DNA of 64,000 nt from Chryseobacterium shigense (GCF_014207845.1 NZ_JACHLC010000001.1:992001-1056000), one strand, 5' to 3'; shown: positions 1 to 9,208, numbered from the stretch's first letter. Translations and numbers: made by a program. Notes: generated by a model from the letters alone, not told the origin.

Positions 1-1
1 G

Positions 2-118
2 GGTTTTGATGCACAGGATGTTACAAAGCCTGAAAGTTACTACAGAAACCAGATCAGGGAAGTATTTGCCAGAGTGGTTGCTGTAGTATATTTCATATTG
101 GGAATTTCTCCGGATTAG
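2..118 (+). CDS. C-terminal fragment of an unidentified protein
   Basis: Only the last 38 codons of this gene lie in the window; it runs off the left edge, reading in the frame that starts at base 2 and ending with TAG at 116-118. The visible tail ends in a short hydrophobic stretch (VVAVVYFILGISPD) that could be a membrane or packed segment. The stop codon overlaps the TAA of the convergent tamL gene by four-base interlocking (115-118), so there is no space for a terminator between them. I do not recognise the family and give no function. Confidence 0.6.
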   Translation, partial: GFDAQDVTKPESYYRNQIREVFARVVAVVYFILGISPD

Positions 119-2721
119 AAAGGGTATCCGAATGCAATATTCAGGGTAGGTTTAAAAGGCTGGAAATTTTTAAATCTCCAACGGTCACCTTCAGGTTTAT
201 TCGGATCATAGATCTTATAAGCGAGATCAAGTCTGAAAGTGATGTATGCTACATTTACCCTTAAACCGAAACCGCTGCCGATCCCCATTTGCCCTAAGAA
301 TTTATTGAATTTGAATTCATCACCGTAGCCACCGGTTCCATCCGGTTTCCTGATGCTCCATGTATTTCCTATATCGGTAAATAGTGCTCCTTCATACATT
401 TCATTGAACGGAACCCTGTATTCTATATTGGTGGTTAGCTTTACGTTATTCGTCATATAGGTACGGACTCTTTCATCAATCTGAGAATCTGAAGGTCCTA
501 ATCCTCCAAATGCTACCCAAGCCCTGATATCATTAGATCCACCATTGAAATAAGACTTAATAACAGGCATATCTGTAGAGTTCCCGTAAGGAATACCTAC
601 CCCGATGAACTGGCGTAAAACCAACGTCTGGTTGCCATTAAACTTAAAATACTTTCTGGTATCGATGTCAAACTTGACGAACTGGGCATAAGGAATTCCG
701 AAGATTGTTCTCTGCGGACTGGTTACAACACCTCCGGCATCTCTTTTTTGATTGAATATGCTTAAAATATTACCGGCAAGCTCTATTTTACCGTTAAAAT
801 AGAAAGCGTTTGGATAATCTTTTTTACCAATCTCATTGTAAACAAAATTATAGATCATGGAAGAAATAAGGACATCCTGGGTCTGTCTGTCTTTATTAAC
901 CAGTGATCCCATAAATGCTAAAATAAGATCCTGTCCCGGTTTGTCCAGCGATGTTATATAATCTATATCTTTCAGAATTTCCTCAGAAACATAATCAATG
1001 CTTACCTGTCCGGAATTGAACTGTGCTCCAAGTTCAGGTTTACCTGCAAAATAACCTGCAAACACATCTTTCCTTATGTCTTCATCATTACTGAAATAAT
1101 CATAATAAGCATCTTTGTTTTTCGTAAGGCTGACCTGCGTATTGAAAAGGGTAAGTCTGTGTGAAACCTGGTCGTTTACATTCGCCTGGTAATTCAGTCC
1201 GGTATTGAAGTTTACTCTTCCCAAACCAATATTGTTCTGTACCGAAGCTCCTAAAAGTATGGAAGAGGTCGGGGTATATCTTTTGGGAAGTAACTTATAA
1301 TAATTGAATGGCAGCAGAAGTCTCGGGAAATTAAGGGAAGCCTGTGCTGAAATTTCATAGGCAAGCTCTCTTTTATCAATATTCTTTGTACTTCTGATAG
1401 ATCCGAATGTTCCTGAAATACTTGTAGAAAGGTTTTCCGCCCCTTTGAAGACATTTCTGGTGGTAAGGTCTACGGAAGGGGATACCCCAAGATTAAGAAT
1501 CTGGGAATAATTGATATCCGTTCCCAGCTTAAGCTCATATTTAGGAAGCGGTTTTAGTACATAAAGTACATCAACAATACTGTCATTAGGTGAAGTACCG
1601 CCGCCTCTTCTCAGGGAATCCCTTGCTTTCAGAATACTGAAGTTATTCATTGCAATGAAATTTCTCTTCGTTAGGTCAAGGCTTTTCTGATCATAAACTT
1701 TCTTACTGTCTACAATCACAGCTCTCCATAAAGAAGCTGTTTTGTAGCTGTTGTCCATTTTATGGAACCTTATTCTTCTTAAACTGTCCTTCACCGTATT
1801 TTTAGGAAAATCGCCAGCTTCATTAACAATTGCTACATCAATGTTTCCTATGGTTGCTACTTTATAAGGATGGTCTGCAGAATCCTTATGAATTTCCAGT
1901 GTAAGAGGAACCTGTTTTTTACTTTTCAGGGAATCTGCCACGAAATAAATCTCTTCATTGGAACTGTTGAACCTGTAATATCCGTTTTCACGCATCAGGT
2001 CTGTAATCCTTGTTACTTCTTTCTCAAGAACGGTCTGGTCAAGCCTTTGCCCGGATCTTATAAGACTCTTGTCGAGCTTTTGCCAGTAGAGACCTTTAAC
2101 GGTAGGATCTGTAATATTGTAGTAATAATCTTTAATATATGTAGGATCATTATGCCTGATGAAATAATCAACGGCAGCTTTTCTTGATGCAGTATCAAGG
2201 GCATGTTTAAAACTGACATCAGGATCCCAAAAACCTCTGTAAATAAGTCTTTTTTTAATAGATTCAGCACTTTTCTCACTTCTCGTCTGATCAAGAATTA
2301 CAGGCGGAGTTCCCCAGCTGTGAAACAAACGGTCCATAAAAAGTGTTTTTCCCACACTGCTTTTCATATCATATTTAAGGAAAAGAGAATCTCTTAATTT
2401 TTGATTTCTCATTTCACTGGGATAAGTCATGTATTCATTAAGCAGGGTATCATATTTAGGATTGGCCATATTATAAAATCCCAAACTCAGAGGCATGAAA
2501 AGAAGCTGCTTTTTATTGGGCTTCTGCTGAACGTAATCTTTCAGTTCTTCATCAAAAGATTCTTTCTTATCTTCAAACTTAAAGTTGTTCCTGGTAAGCA
2601 GATATTCGCCTTCCGGAACTTTTTTGGTTGTACTGCACGCATAAAGGAGACCAACAAATGTTGCAAATGAGATAATTTTATAATATTTTTGAGGAGAATT
2701 CTTATAATGCTTACAGCTCAT
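115..2721 (-). CDS. tamL: Translocation and assembly module lipoprotein TamL (BamA/TamA family)
   Basis: This 868-residue outer-membrane protein belongs to the Omp85 (BamA/TamA) superfamily. It starts with a lipoprotein signal peptide (hydrophobic residues about 16-28, lipobox LLYAC with Cys29 as the acylated residue), which is the mark of the Bacteroidota form TamL. POTRA-like regions follow up to about residue 400, and the C-terminal half is rich in alternating aromatic strands typical of a 16-strand barrel, ending in a terminal Phe like a barrel assembly signal. By family it should help insert or assemble outer-membrane proteins or envelope components together with TamB; no tamB is visible here. 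The ATG at 2721 is the only plausible start, because the signal peptide follows it directly. Its 5' end overlaps that of the divergent methyltransferase gene. Confidence 0.9.
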   Translation of the reverse strand: MSCKHYKNSPQKYYKIISFATFVGLLYACSTTKKVPEGEYLLTRNNFKFEDKKESFDEELKDYVQQKPNKKQLLFMPLSLGFYNMANPKYDTLLNEYMTYPSEMRNQKLRDSLFLKYDMKSSVGKTLFMDRLFHSWGTPPVILDQTRSEKSAESIKKRLIYRGFWDPDVSFKHALDTASRKAAVDYFIRHNDPTYIKDYYYNITDPTVKGLYWQKLDKSLIRSGQRLDQTVLEKEVTRITDLMRENGYYRFNSSNEEIYFVADSLKSKKQVPLTLEIHKDSADHPYKVATIGNIDVAIVNEAGDFPKNTVKDSLRRIRFHKMDNSYKTASLWRAVIVDSKKVYDQKSLDLTKRNFIAMNNFSILKARDSLRRGGGTSPNDSIVDVLYVLKPLPKYELKLGTDINYSQILNLGVSPSVDLTTRNVFKGAENLSTSISGTFGSIRSTKNIDKRELAYEISAQASLNFPRLLLPFNYYKLLPKRYTPTSSILLGASVQNNIGLGRVNFNTGLNYQANVNDQVSHRLTLFNTQVSLTKNKDAYYDYFSNDEDIRKDVFAGYFAGKPELGAQFNSGQVSIDYVSEEILKDIDYITSLDKPGQDLILAFMGSLVNKDRQTQDVLISSMIYNFVYNEIGKKDYPNAFYFNGKIELAGNILSIFNQKRDAGGVVTSPQRTIFGIPYAQFVKFDIDTRKYFKFNGNQTLVLRQFIGVGIPYGNSTDMPVIKSYFNGGSNDIRAWVAFGGLGPSDSQIDERVRTYMTNNVKLTTNIEYRVPFNEMYEGALFTDIGNTWSIRKPDGTGGYGDEFKFNKFLGQMGIGSGFGLRVNVAYITFRLDLAYKIYDPNKPEGDRWRFKNFQPFKPTLNIAFGYPF

Positions 2722-3432
2722 ACAATAAAAATTTTACAGTCTTTAGATAAAAAGAAGTTCAGACAAAAATACAATTTGTTTTTGGTTGAAGGTAATAAAA
2801 TCATTTGTGAACTTTCTGAATCTAATATTAAAGTTAAAGAAATATTTTCTACTGATCCGCAAAAATTGGACCGGACAGATTCTTCTATCATCCAGATCAC
2901 TGAAAATGAGCTGAAAAAGATCAGTTTCCTTAAAACTCCTAAAGATTCTGTAGCGGTTTGTTACCTGCCTGAAGAGAAAAACACAGAAGATAAAGACATT
3001 CAGCTGGTTCTTGACGGAATTCAGGATCCGGGGAATCTGGGAACTATTATCCGCCTGGCAGACTGGTTCGGAATAGAGCAGATTATTTGCAGCGAAGATA
3101 CTGTGGATGTGTATAATCCTAAAGTAATTCAGGCTACCATGGGCTCTTTTACCCGCGTGAATATTATTTACACAAATCTTGTAAAATATCTTTCAGAAAC
3201 AGAAAATATCAATATAGGAACGGATATGGATGGCGAAAATATTTATTCTTTTGAAAGACCTGGAAAACTTAATCTTATTCTTGGTAATGAAGGAAACGGA
3301 ATGAGACCGGAAACGGAGAAACTTCTTCAAAAATGCATCACAATCCCAAGATTCGGGAAATCCCAGTCTACAGAAAGCCTGAATGTTTCTATGGCAGCGG
3401 GGATTATACTGGGGCAGTTATTTTCTAAGTAG
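2707..3432 (+). CDS. TrmH/SpoU family RNA 2'-O-methyltransferase
   Basis: A SPOUT-class RNA ribose methyltransferase of 241 residues. The N-terminal part (LDKKKFRQKYNLFLVEG) is the small substrate-binding domain of the family. The catalytic SpoU domain shows motif 1 (QDPGNLGTIIRLADWFG), motif 2 (LILGNEGNGM) and motif 3 (ESLNVSMAAGIILGQL), which form the knotted S-adenosylmethionine site. The target is probably 23S rRNA or tRNA, but which nucleotide cannot be told. I start it at 2707 rather than at the in-frame ATG at 2689, because MLTAHTIKILQSLDKKKF matches the usual family N-terminus. It diverges from tamL with a 15-base overlap of the 5' ends, so each promoter must lie inside the other gene. 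Confidence 0.9.
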   Translation: MLTAHTIKILQSLDKKKFRQKYNLFLVEGNKIICELSESNIKVKEIFSTDPQKLDRTDSSIIQITENELKKISFLKTPKDSVAVCYLPEEKNTEDKDIQLVLDGIQDPGNLGTIIRLADWFGIEQIICSEDTVDVYNPKVIQATMGSFTRVNIIYTNLVKYLSETENINIGTDMDGENIYSFERPGKLNLILGNEGNGMRPETEKLLQKCITIPRFGKSQSTESLNVSMAAGIILGQLFSK

Positions 3433-3435
3433 ATT

Positions 3436-3537
3436 TTTAGATGTCAGACATCAGATATCAGACTTCAATTGGTGTGGGAGAAATTAATTCCTAAACGAAT
3501 ATATCTGAAATCTGATATCTACTATCTGAAGTCTATA
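3436..3537. repeat. Imperfect intergenic inverted repeat (CAGATATCAGA type)
   Basis: The convergent gap between the methyltransferase and the next minus-strand gene holds a run of related words: a left half near 3449-3475 (CATCAGATATCAGACTTC) and a right half near 3503-3535 containing CTGAAATCTGATATCTA and ATCTGAAGTCT, which is roughly the reverse complement. The two halves could fold into a long imperfect stem and may act as a bidirectional terminator. It resembles low-complexity intergenic repeats rather than a coding remnant. Confidence 0.5.
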
Positions 3538-4030
3538 TGAGCTGCTCCAGGCTTGAGACACTTTTATTCTTTTGGTAAACCTCAAGTTTTTTTCTGACAT
3601 ATTTCAGGGCAATAGGAGCGAGGTAGATCATGGCAGCTCCCAGAAGTTTTTTCTTCCAGTTGGGGCTTTTCATATTCTTTTTGGCATAGTTGCCAACTAA
3701 TGCGGTGATTCCCAGTTTCACAAGACTGTCCGTCACATTGCCTCCCAATGCAGTGCTTGCAATTCCCACAGCAGCTTTTTTATTGATGAACATATCTTTC
3801 ACTTCTGAAGTGAGCTGTCTGGCAATAACATCTTTTCGCAGAACCACTTTTTCATCGCCGTCATCATCTACTTTTTCCTGCAGATACTGATCTGTAAGAC
3901 CATTGGTGAATGCGCTCAGGCTTTCTTTTGTATTTTTGAAAGTAAGAAGGTTTTCCAGATCGTTGATCTCACTTTTAAGCAGTTTTTTCTTTCTTCTTAA
4001 TTCTTCAATGCTTTCGTAATTTCTGCCCAT
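3533..4030 (-). CDS. Conserved hypothetical protein of the YtxH/holin-X cluster
   Basis: A 165-residue protein I cannot place in a named family. Its first 35 residues are charged and helical (RRKKKLLKSEINDLENLL), likely a coiled coil. Two moderately hydrophobic stretches follow at about residues 85-115 (glycine- and alanine-rich) and 126-145, so it may associate with the membrane. It begins three bases after the stop of the holin-X-like gene and so is almost certainly co-transcribed with it. The context of small membrane proteins suggests an envelope or stress role, which is inference only. Confidence 0.7.
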   Translation of the reverse strand: MGRNYESIEELRRKKKLLKSEINDLENLLTFKNTKESLSAFTNGLTDQYLQEKVDDDGDEKVVLRKDVIARQLTSEVKDMFINKKAAVGIASTALGGNVTDSLVKLGITALVGNYAKKNMKSPNWKKKLLGAAMIYLAPIALKYVRKKLEVYQKNKSVSSLEQLI

Positions 4031-4033
4031 AGT

Positions 4034-4342
4034 TTAATGATTTAAAAATTTAATAACCTGATCTGCAACAGTATTGACAATCTTATTTTTAAAAGCAATG
4101 ACAAAAGCCATTATCAACGCATAAAATGCAGCAACAATTAAGAATCCATATGAGTAATTATCCAGTGCTTTTCCGATAAGGAAAGCAATTCCAAAATTGA
4201 AAAGGATAATAAAAAAAGCAAAAGCAACTAGCAGCACTACAAAGTAGGTAATGAGCCCTGCAGAAAGAGAGGATTTTTCAGTAGCTTCAATCTTCAGAAG
4301 ATCTATTCTCTTTGATGCATATTCTTTAATAGTCTCTATCAT
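4034..4342 (-). CDS. Phage holin family / holin-X-like (DUF1469 type) small membrane protein
   Basis: A 102-residue protein with a short charged N-terminal helix (IKEYASKRIDLLKIEATEK) and two strong transmembrane segments at about residues 32-57 and 64-85, joined by a short loop. This is the layout of the holin-X/YqjE-type family, which despite the name is usually a chromosomal envelope protein and not a phage lysis gene. It sits directly upstream of the 3533-4030 gene and downstream of the YtxH gene, a common trio in Flavobacteriales. An intrinsic terminator lies only 18 bases before its start codon, so its expression may depend on readthrough from the YtxH gene. Confidence 0.8.
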   Translation of the reverse strand: MIETIKEYASKRIDLLKIEATEKSSLSAGLITYFVVLLVAFAFFIILFNFGIAFLIGKALDNYSYGFLIVAAFYALIMAFVIAFKNKIVNTVADQVIKFLNH

Positions 4343-4359
4343 TGTTTTTTTTTAAAGTT

Positions 4360-4393
4360 ACAAAAAAAGGAACTTTCGCGCAAAAAGTTCCTT
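4360..4393 (-). terminator. Intrinsic terminator between the YtxH and holin-X-like genes
   Basis: The arms AAGGAACTTT (4367-4376) and AAAGTTCCTT (4384-4393) form a perfect 10-base stem with a 7-base loop. On the minus strand the stem is followed by a run of T. It ends only about 18 bases upstream of the next start codon, leaving little space for a separate promoter. Confidence 0.85.
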
Positions 4394-4421
4394 CCCATAA
4401 TTTACTCAAAAAATAAACTAT

Positions 4422-4772
4422 TTATTTTTTAAGATCATTCAGTTCCGCTTCTACATCTTTTACTACGTCTGCAGTTTTGGAAACAATCTGATCTTTATAT
4501 TTATCATATCCGTCTTTTACCGTATGAGCTACATTGTTGGCTGTTTCTTTGAAAGTAGAAGAGATATTGCTGTACTGGTCTTTTACTTTTTCAGAAACTT
4601 CACCATACTTGTTTTTAGCCTGGTCTTTTAGGTCTCCTGCTTTATCTTTTATTTTCTTTCTGGTTTCTTTACCTTCTTCCGGAGCATAAAGCATTCCTAA
4701 GATTACACCTGCTGCAGCACCTGCAAGAAGTCCTGCCAATATACCTGCTGTATTTTTTCCGTTTTTCGACAT
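4422..4772 (-). CDS. YtxH domain-containing protein
   Basis: A 116-residue protein with one N-terminal glycine- and alanine-rich transmembrane segment (about residues 8-30, GILAGLLAGAAAGVILGMLY) followed by the YtxH signature APEEGKETRKKIKDKA and a long amphipathic lysine-rich helix up to the C-terminus. YtxH proteins are small, often stress-induced membrane-anchored proteins of unknown mechanism; LEA-like helical repeats (KDKAGDLKDQAKNKYGE) suggest a protective or scaffolding role. It is the first gene of a three-gene minus-strand cluster and is followed by a strong terminator at 4360-4393. Confidence 0.85.
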   Translation of the reverse strand: MSKNGKNTAGILAGLLAGAAAGVILGMLYAPEEGKETRKKIKDKAGDLKDQAKNKYGEVSEKVKDQYSNISSTFKETANNVAHTVKDGYDKYKDQIVSKTADVVKDVEAELNDLKK

Positions 4773-4867
4773 TTTAAGCTTTTTTAATAGTTAATAAATA
4801 TTAGTTTTTACTGTGTTAAAATCTACAATTTGCATACCAAAGGGAATATTATACCTATTAAAAATTG

Positions 4868-5542
4868 TTAAATCTTCTTGATATAAGATAAAATCAGGTC
4901 TATGGTTTCTTCTTTTGTGAGAGATGTATTGTCTATAACAATGGCATCTTCAGCCTGCTTTAGAGGGGCTATTTCCCTTTCACTGTCGATCTTGTCACGG
5001 TCTATAAGGTTTTGTTTTACCTGTTCTCTGTCTGCCTCGATGCCCAAGCCGGCCAGTTCGAAATACCTTCTGTTTGTTCTTTCGTCAATACTGGCAGTAA
5101 GAAAGAATTTATAGTCCGCATTTGGCAGAACTACTGTCCCTATGTCACGTCCATCCATAATAATACCGCCTTTTTCTGCCAGAGTCCGCTGGGATTGAAG
5201 AAGAAAGTCTCTTACTTCTTTCTGTTTTGCAACAATACTTACATTGTCTGAAACTTCTGTGGTGCGGATCTGTTTGGAAATATCAATATGATTAAGGTAA
5301 AGAATCAGCTCATTGTCATTGTTCCTGAACTCAAGCTCAATCTGATCCAAGGATGAGAATAATTTCTGAAGATCAATGGAGCCGTCTTCATTCATACAGT
5401 TCTGTATGGCAAACCATGTAATTCCCCTGTAAAGTGCGCCGGTATCCAGATGTATGATATCCAGTTTATCGGCAATGACTTTAGAGATTGAACTTTTTCC
5501 GGTAGACGAGTACCCATCGATAGCTATTACAGGTTTTTTCAT
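4868..5542 (-). CDS. cmk: (d)CMP kinase
   Basis: Cytidylate kinase of 224 residues, phosphorylating CMP and dCMP with ATP in pyrimidine nucleotide salvage and supply. The P-loop is visible at about residues 9-17 (DGYSSTGKS), followed by the LDTGALYRGITW nucleotide-monophosphate binding motif (about 32-44), the MDGRDIGTVVLPNADYKFFL region (about 134-153) and the RDKIDSERE lid. The length is normal for the family. It lies downstream of porQ in the same direction with an 83-base gap, a neighbourhood often seen in Flavobacteriales, and may be co-transcribed with it. Confidence 0.95.
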   Translation of the reverse strand: MKKPVIAIDGYSSTGKSSISKVIADKLDIIHLDTGALYRGITWFAIQNCMNEDGSIDLQKLFSSLDQIELEFRNNDNELILYLNHIDISKQIRTTEVSDNVSIVAKQKEVRDFLLQSQRTLAEKGGIIMDGRDIGTVVLPNADYKFFLTASIDERTNRRYFELAGLGIEADREQVKQNLIDRDKIDSEREIAPLKQAEDAIVIDNTSLTKEETIDLILSYIKKI

Positions 5543-5625
5543 ACCGCAAATTTCAAGAATTTTTTTAAAAAATCAAGACAACACAGAAAAAATCTTTATT
5601 ATTATGAAGATTCCTTATGGTGGAG

Positions 5626-6618
5626 TTATTCTCCTGCGTGGCTGCTAAGGTCCATAGAAACGCCTATCTGATTCACATTGGAAGAGTTGTGATAGCGTAC
5701 ATGAGCATAGTCTACACGGAATCTTCTGAACTTGATTCCAAATCCTCCCGAAAGCCCTGAAAAATTCCTCTGATCTGCCACAGCAAGCTCATTTCCTCTT
5801 TTGGCATTATAACCAAGTCTGATATTGAAGTTTTTTTCCGGGAAAAGTTCTGCACCTATGGAAAAATGGTCGGCAAGTTTTCTTCCGAAACCAACTTCCT
5901 GTCCATTTACATTATATTCCTGTGAAATATCAAACTGCTGAAGATCGTGTGCAGTAATGGTAACGGCAAGAGGAATGACTTTAAGGATTCTGGTATATCC
6001 AAGATCTACCCTGAACGGAAGGTTTTCCCTGGTTCCGTTGAATGATTTCAGCTGAAACCCGAAATTCCTCATCACAAGGGAGAGGGCTTCTTTATTCTTT
6101 TTATTATGGTAAGTAACTCCTGCAGTTCCTGAGATGGCAGAAGAAGTGTAGTTGTCGATTTTTGAAGTGATGAAATTAATGCCGCCCCCAATCGTCCAGT
6201 CTTCCTCAAACTGGTAAGCATAGCCTGCCCCGATTGCTACATCCGAAGCTTTGAATTCACCGTTTTCGTACCCGCTTTCATCGGTTCTGGGAATGCTTCC
6301 GTAGCTCATATACCTGGCATTGATGGTTGCCATATGTCCGTTATCAAAATCTCTGGCATAGGCAACAGTTCCGTATTTTGAGTCTGCAAGATAAGCTGCA
6401 CCATTTACTGAAAGCTGCTTATCTGAATCTTTATTTAAAAGGGCCGGGTTTGCAATAGCAAAGGAAACATCATAATCCCTGATGGAAATTGCATCGCCAC
6501 CTAAGGCAGCCTGTCTGGCAGATACAGGAATGTTTAAGAAAGGATAAACATTTGTTCCTGTTTGCGCATAAGAAACAATTCCTGACAGAAATAATGAAAA
6601 AATGACAATTTTCTTCAA
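5626..6618 (-). CDS. porQ: Type IX secretion system protein PorQ
   Basis: A 330-residue secreted or outer-membrane barrel protein with an N-terminal signal peptide ending near SYA-Q (residues 1-18). The mature start carries the motif PVSARQAALGGDAIS, typical of PorQ and related PorV-like proteins of the FadL/OmpP1-like barrel group. Aromatic-ended beta strands run throughout. PorQ belongs to the T9SS attachment complex (with PorU, PorV and PorZ) that processes and anchors secreted cargo on the cell surface; this fits the three T9SS-tailed peptidases at 47.4-51 kb. A promoter candidate lies just upstream, diverging from pyrH. Confidence 0.9.
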   Translation of the reverse strand: MKKIVIFSLFLSGIVSYAQTGTNVYPFLNIPVSARQAALGGDAISIRDYDVSFAIANPALLNKDSDKQLSVNGAAYLADSKYGTVAYARDFDNGHMATINARYMSYGSIPRTDESGYENGEFKASDVAIGAGYAYQFEEDWTIGGGINFITSKIDNYTSSAISGTAGVTYHNKKNKEALSLVMRNFGFQLKSFNGTRENLPFRVDLGYTRILKVIPLAVTITAHDLQQFDISQEYNVNGQEVGFGRKLADHFSIGAELFPEKNFNIRLGYNAKRGNELAVADQRNFSGLSGGFGIKFRRFRVDYAHVRYHNSSNVNQIGVSMDLSSHAGE

Positions 6619-6636
6619 TTCAATTTATAATTAATG

Positions 6637-6666
6637 CAAAAATAATCCTTTTTCGTACTTATCAAA
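6637..6666 (-). promoter_or_regulatory. Promoter of porQ
   Basis: On the minus strand TATTTTTG (complement of 6637-6644) matches the Bacteroidota -7 consensus TAnnTTTG, and TTTG (complement of 6663-6666) lies 18 bases further upstream as the -33 element. The -7 box is about 20 bases before the porQ start codon, giving a short leader. Confidence 0.6.
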
Positions 6667-6723
6667 ATATTTCTGACATTATTTCTGCGTAAATATTTTT
6701 CTTTATTCAATATTTTTAATGAT

Positions 6724-6731
6724 TATATTTG
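6724..6731 (+). promoter_or_regulatory. -7 box of the pyrH-frr promoter
   Basis: TATATTTG matches the TAnnTTTG consensus exactly, 53 bases upstream of the pyrH start. No clean TTTG is seen at the expected -33 distance; the region is a T-rich run instead. Confidence 0.5.
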
Positions 6732-6775
6732 CAAAATCAAATTTTGGAGAATATTGCTCCGGTAAAGTTTATTAA

Positions 6776-7492
<717 letters not shown>

Positions 7493-7612
7493 GTAGTTGG
7501 GTAATTGAAAGATTTAAATATTTAATAATTTAAAGATTGCCTGTTACTTATTGCTGATCATTTATCAATCATCACTTAACAAATGTGTAATTTATCAAAT
7601 TTTAACTATATA

Positions 7613-8167
7613 ATGGAAGAATTAGATCTTATATTAGAATCTGTAAAGCAAGATATGGATGCGGCTGTAAAGCACCTGGATCACGCATTTCAAAGAATCA
7701 GGGCAGGACGTGCTTCTACATCAATGGTTCAGGATGTAATGGTGGAATATTACGGAGCTATGACTCCTATTAACCAGGTTGCGAATGTTTCTGTACCGGA
7801 TGCAATGACCATTTCTATTCAGCCCTGGGACAGAACGGCTATCAATGCCATTGAAAAAGCGATCATCAATTCAAATTTAGGTTTTGCGCCTTCTAATAAC
7901 GGGGAAAATATCATCCTTAACGTTCCGCCTTTAACAGAGGAAAGAAGAAAAGAACTGGCAAAACAGGCTAAAGTAGAAACTGAAAATACAAAGGTAACGG
8001 TAAGAAATGCAAGACAGGACGGGTTGAAAGAACTTAAAAAACTTGACGGTGTTTCTGAAGATGTTGTAAAAGGTGTGGAAGAAGAAATCCAGACTTATAC
8101 AGACAAATATGTTAAACTTTGCGATGAACATCTTAAGAACAAAGAAGCTGAAATTATGAAAGTATAA
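7613..8167 (+). CDS. frr: Ribosome recycling factor
   Basis: RRF of 184 residues, which with EF-G splits post-termination ribosomes. The three-helix-bundle family motifs are present: FQRIRAGRAS near residues 27-36, PINQVANVSVPD, PWDRTAINAIEKAI and PPLTEERRKELAKQAK. An in-frame ATG lies at 7583, but the extra ten residues are not family-like and the sequence EELDLILESVKQDM after the ATG at 7613 is the usual N-terminus, so I choose 7613. It is the second gene after pyrH and is followed by an intrinsic terminator. Confidence 0.95.
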   Translation: MEELDLILESVKQDMDAAVKHLDHAFQRIRAGRASTSMVQDVMVEYYGAMTPINQVANVSVPDAMTISIQPWDRTAINAIEKAIINSNLGFAPSNNGENIILNVPPLTEERRKELAKQAKVETENTKVTVRNARQDGLKELKKLDGVSEDVVKGVEEEIQTYTDKYVKLCDEHLKNKEAEIMKV

Positions 8168-8184
8168 TTTTCAGGCTGAAAAAT

Positions 8185-8219
8185 AAAAAAAGAGGTTTCC
8201 TGTGAAACCTCTTTTTTTG
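8185..8219 (+). terminator. Terminator of pyrH-frr
   Basis: AGAGGTTTC (8191-8199) pairs with GAAACCTCT (8204-8212) around a four-base loop, extended by A and T runs on both sides, with a run of T after the stem. It ends the pyrH-frr unit about 20 bases after the frr stop. Confidence 0.9.
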
Positions 8220-8298
8220 TTGTTAAAGACATTTTATTTGCTTGTATTGCAATAAATGCTGCAACTTATCCTGTATTAATAATGGAAATTTAAATGCA

Positions 8299-8325
8299 TA
8301 AAAAAGGCCTTCCATTGGAAAGCCC
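8299..8325 (-). terminator. Terminator of the 8337-9128 gene
   Basis: GGCCTTCC (8306-8313) and GGAAAGCC (8317-8324) form an eight-base stem with one G-T pair and a tight loop; read on the minus strand it is followed by a T run. It serves the secreted-protein gene that ends at 8337. Confidence 0.75.
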
Positions 8326-8336
8326 TGTATTTGTTT

Positions 8337-9128
8337 TTATTTGCAGTTTTCGTTGTAATCCGTAATCACTTCTTCAACTATTTCCGGAACGTTTGACATC
8401 ACATCGTCAATCTGGCTTTTGATCAGCCTCCCTAATCCGGATCTTTTCTTTTCATCGTTCTTAAGGGATGCATAAGAGCCGCTTGTCAGTTTAGCTTTTG
8501 CATAGCTGCAGTCTGCAATAATTGTTTTGGCTTTGGCAAAAGTTAATTCCTCTATTTTACCTCCTTTTTTAGAATAGATGTAAGAAGGTGAGTTTCTCAT
8601 TCTTTCAGTTTCCTTTTCAGCCACTTCAATCTGTCCGCCTGCAGAGAATGTAGTAGGATAGCCGTATAATTTATATACTTTGATCTTTCCATCCTTTACA
8701 ACTTCGGCAAACTGGTAACTTTTTGTAAGATTATTAAAAGCCTTGATATTGCCGCTTAAACCTCCTGTTGCGGTATTGAAGCCTTCTTTAGTGTTTGTAT
8801 ACTTGATGGTTTCAAAATGTCTTTCATTATTGTTTTCATCAAAAGCCACATATTCTTTGATATCATCGGTATCAAGGGTTTTGAATTTTTGTTTTTTTCT
8901 GGATTTGTCAATATCAGATACCGCAACGAATTTTACTTTTTTCTGATTACTCCACGGGTTCATAGCGTCTCCGTTCAGTCTTACGATTCCTTCAATCTTT
9001 TTTCCGCCTTTATCAATGATGTAGCCATATTTTTCATCGGTTCTCAGTTCATAGTCCGTATTGTCTTCCTGCGCATAGGCATTGAAAGATACCAATGTAA
9101 ACAGACCAAATAATAATGCTTTCTTCAT
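8337..9128 (-). CDS. Secreted protein of unknown function
   Basis: A 263-residue protein with a clear signal peptide (MKKALLFGLFTLVSFNAYA, cleavage before Gln20), so exported. The mature part begins with a repeated-strand region (YGYIIDKGGKKIEGIVRLNGD) reminiscent of beta-rich envelope proteins and ends with a lysine-rich helical part. A stretch FNTATGGLSGNIKAFNNLTKSYQFAEVV sits mid-protein. There is no lipobox and no T9SS tail, so it is probably periplasmic. I do not recognise the family. It appears to be a single-gene unit with its own terminator at 8299-8325. Confidence 0.75.
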   Translation of the reverse strand: MKKALLFGLFTLVSFNAYAQEDNTDYELRTDEKYGYIIDKGGKKIEGIVRLNGDAMNPWSNQKKVKFVAVSDIDKSRKKQKFKTLDTDDIKEYVAFDENNNERHFETIKYTNTKEGFNTATGGLSGNIKAFNNLTKSYQFAEVVKDGKIKVYKLYGYPTTFSAGGQIEVAEKETERMRNSPSYIYSKKGGKIEELTFAKAKTIIADCSYAKAKLTSGSYASLKNDEKKRSGLGRLIKSQIDDVMSNVPEIVEEVITDYNENCK

Positions 9129-9208
9129 ATAGTTACTGTTTTTAACAATTTTTTGTAAATATAGCTTTTTATACCTTACTGCAAAATGAAATAAAATACC
9201 ACAGCCAT

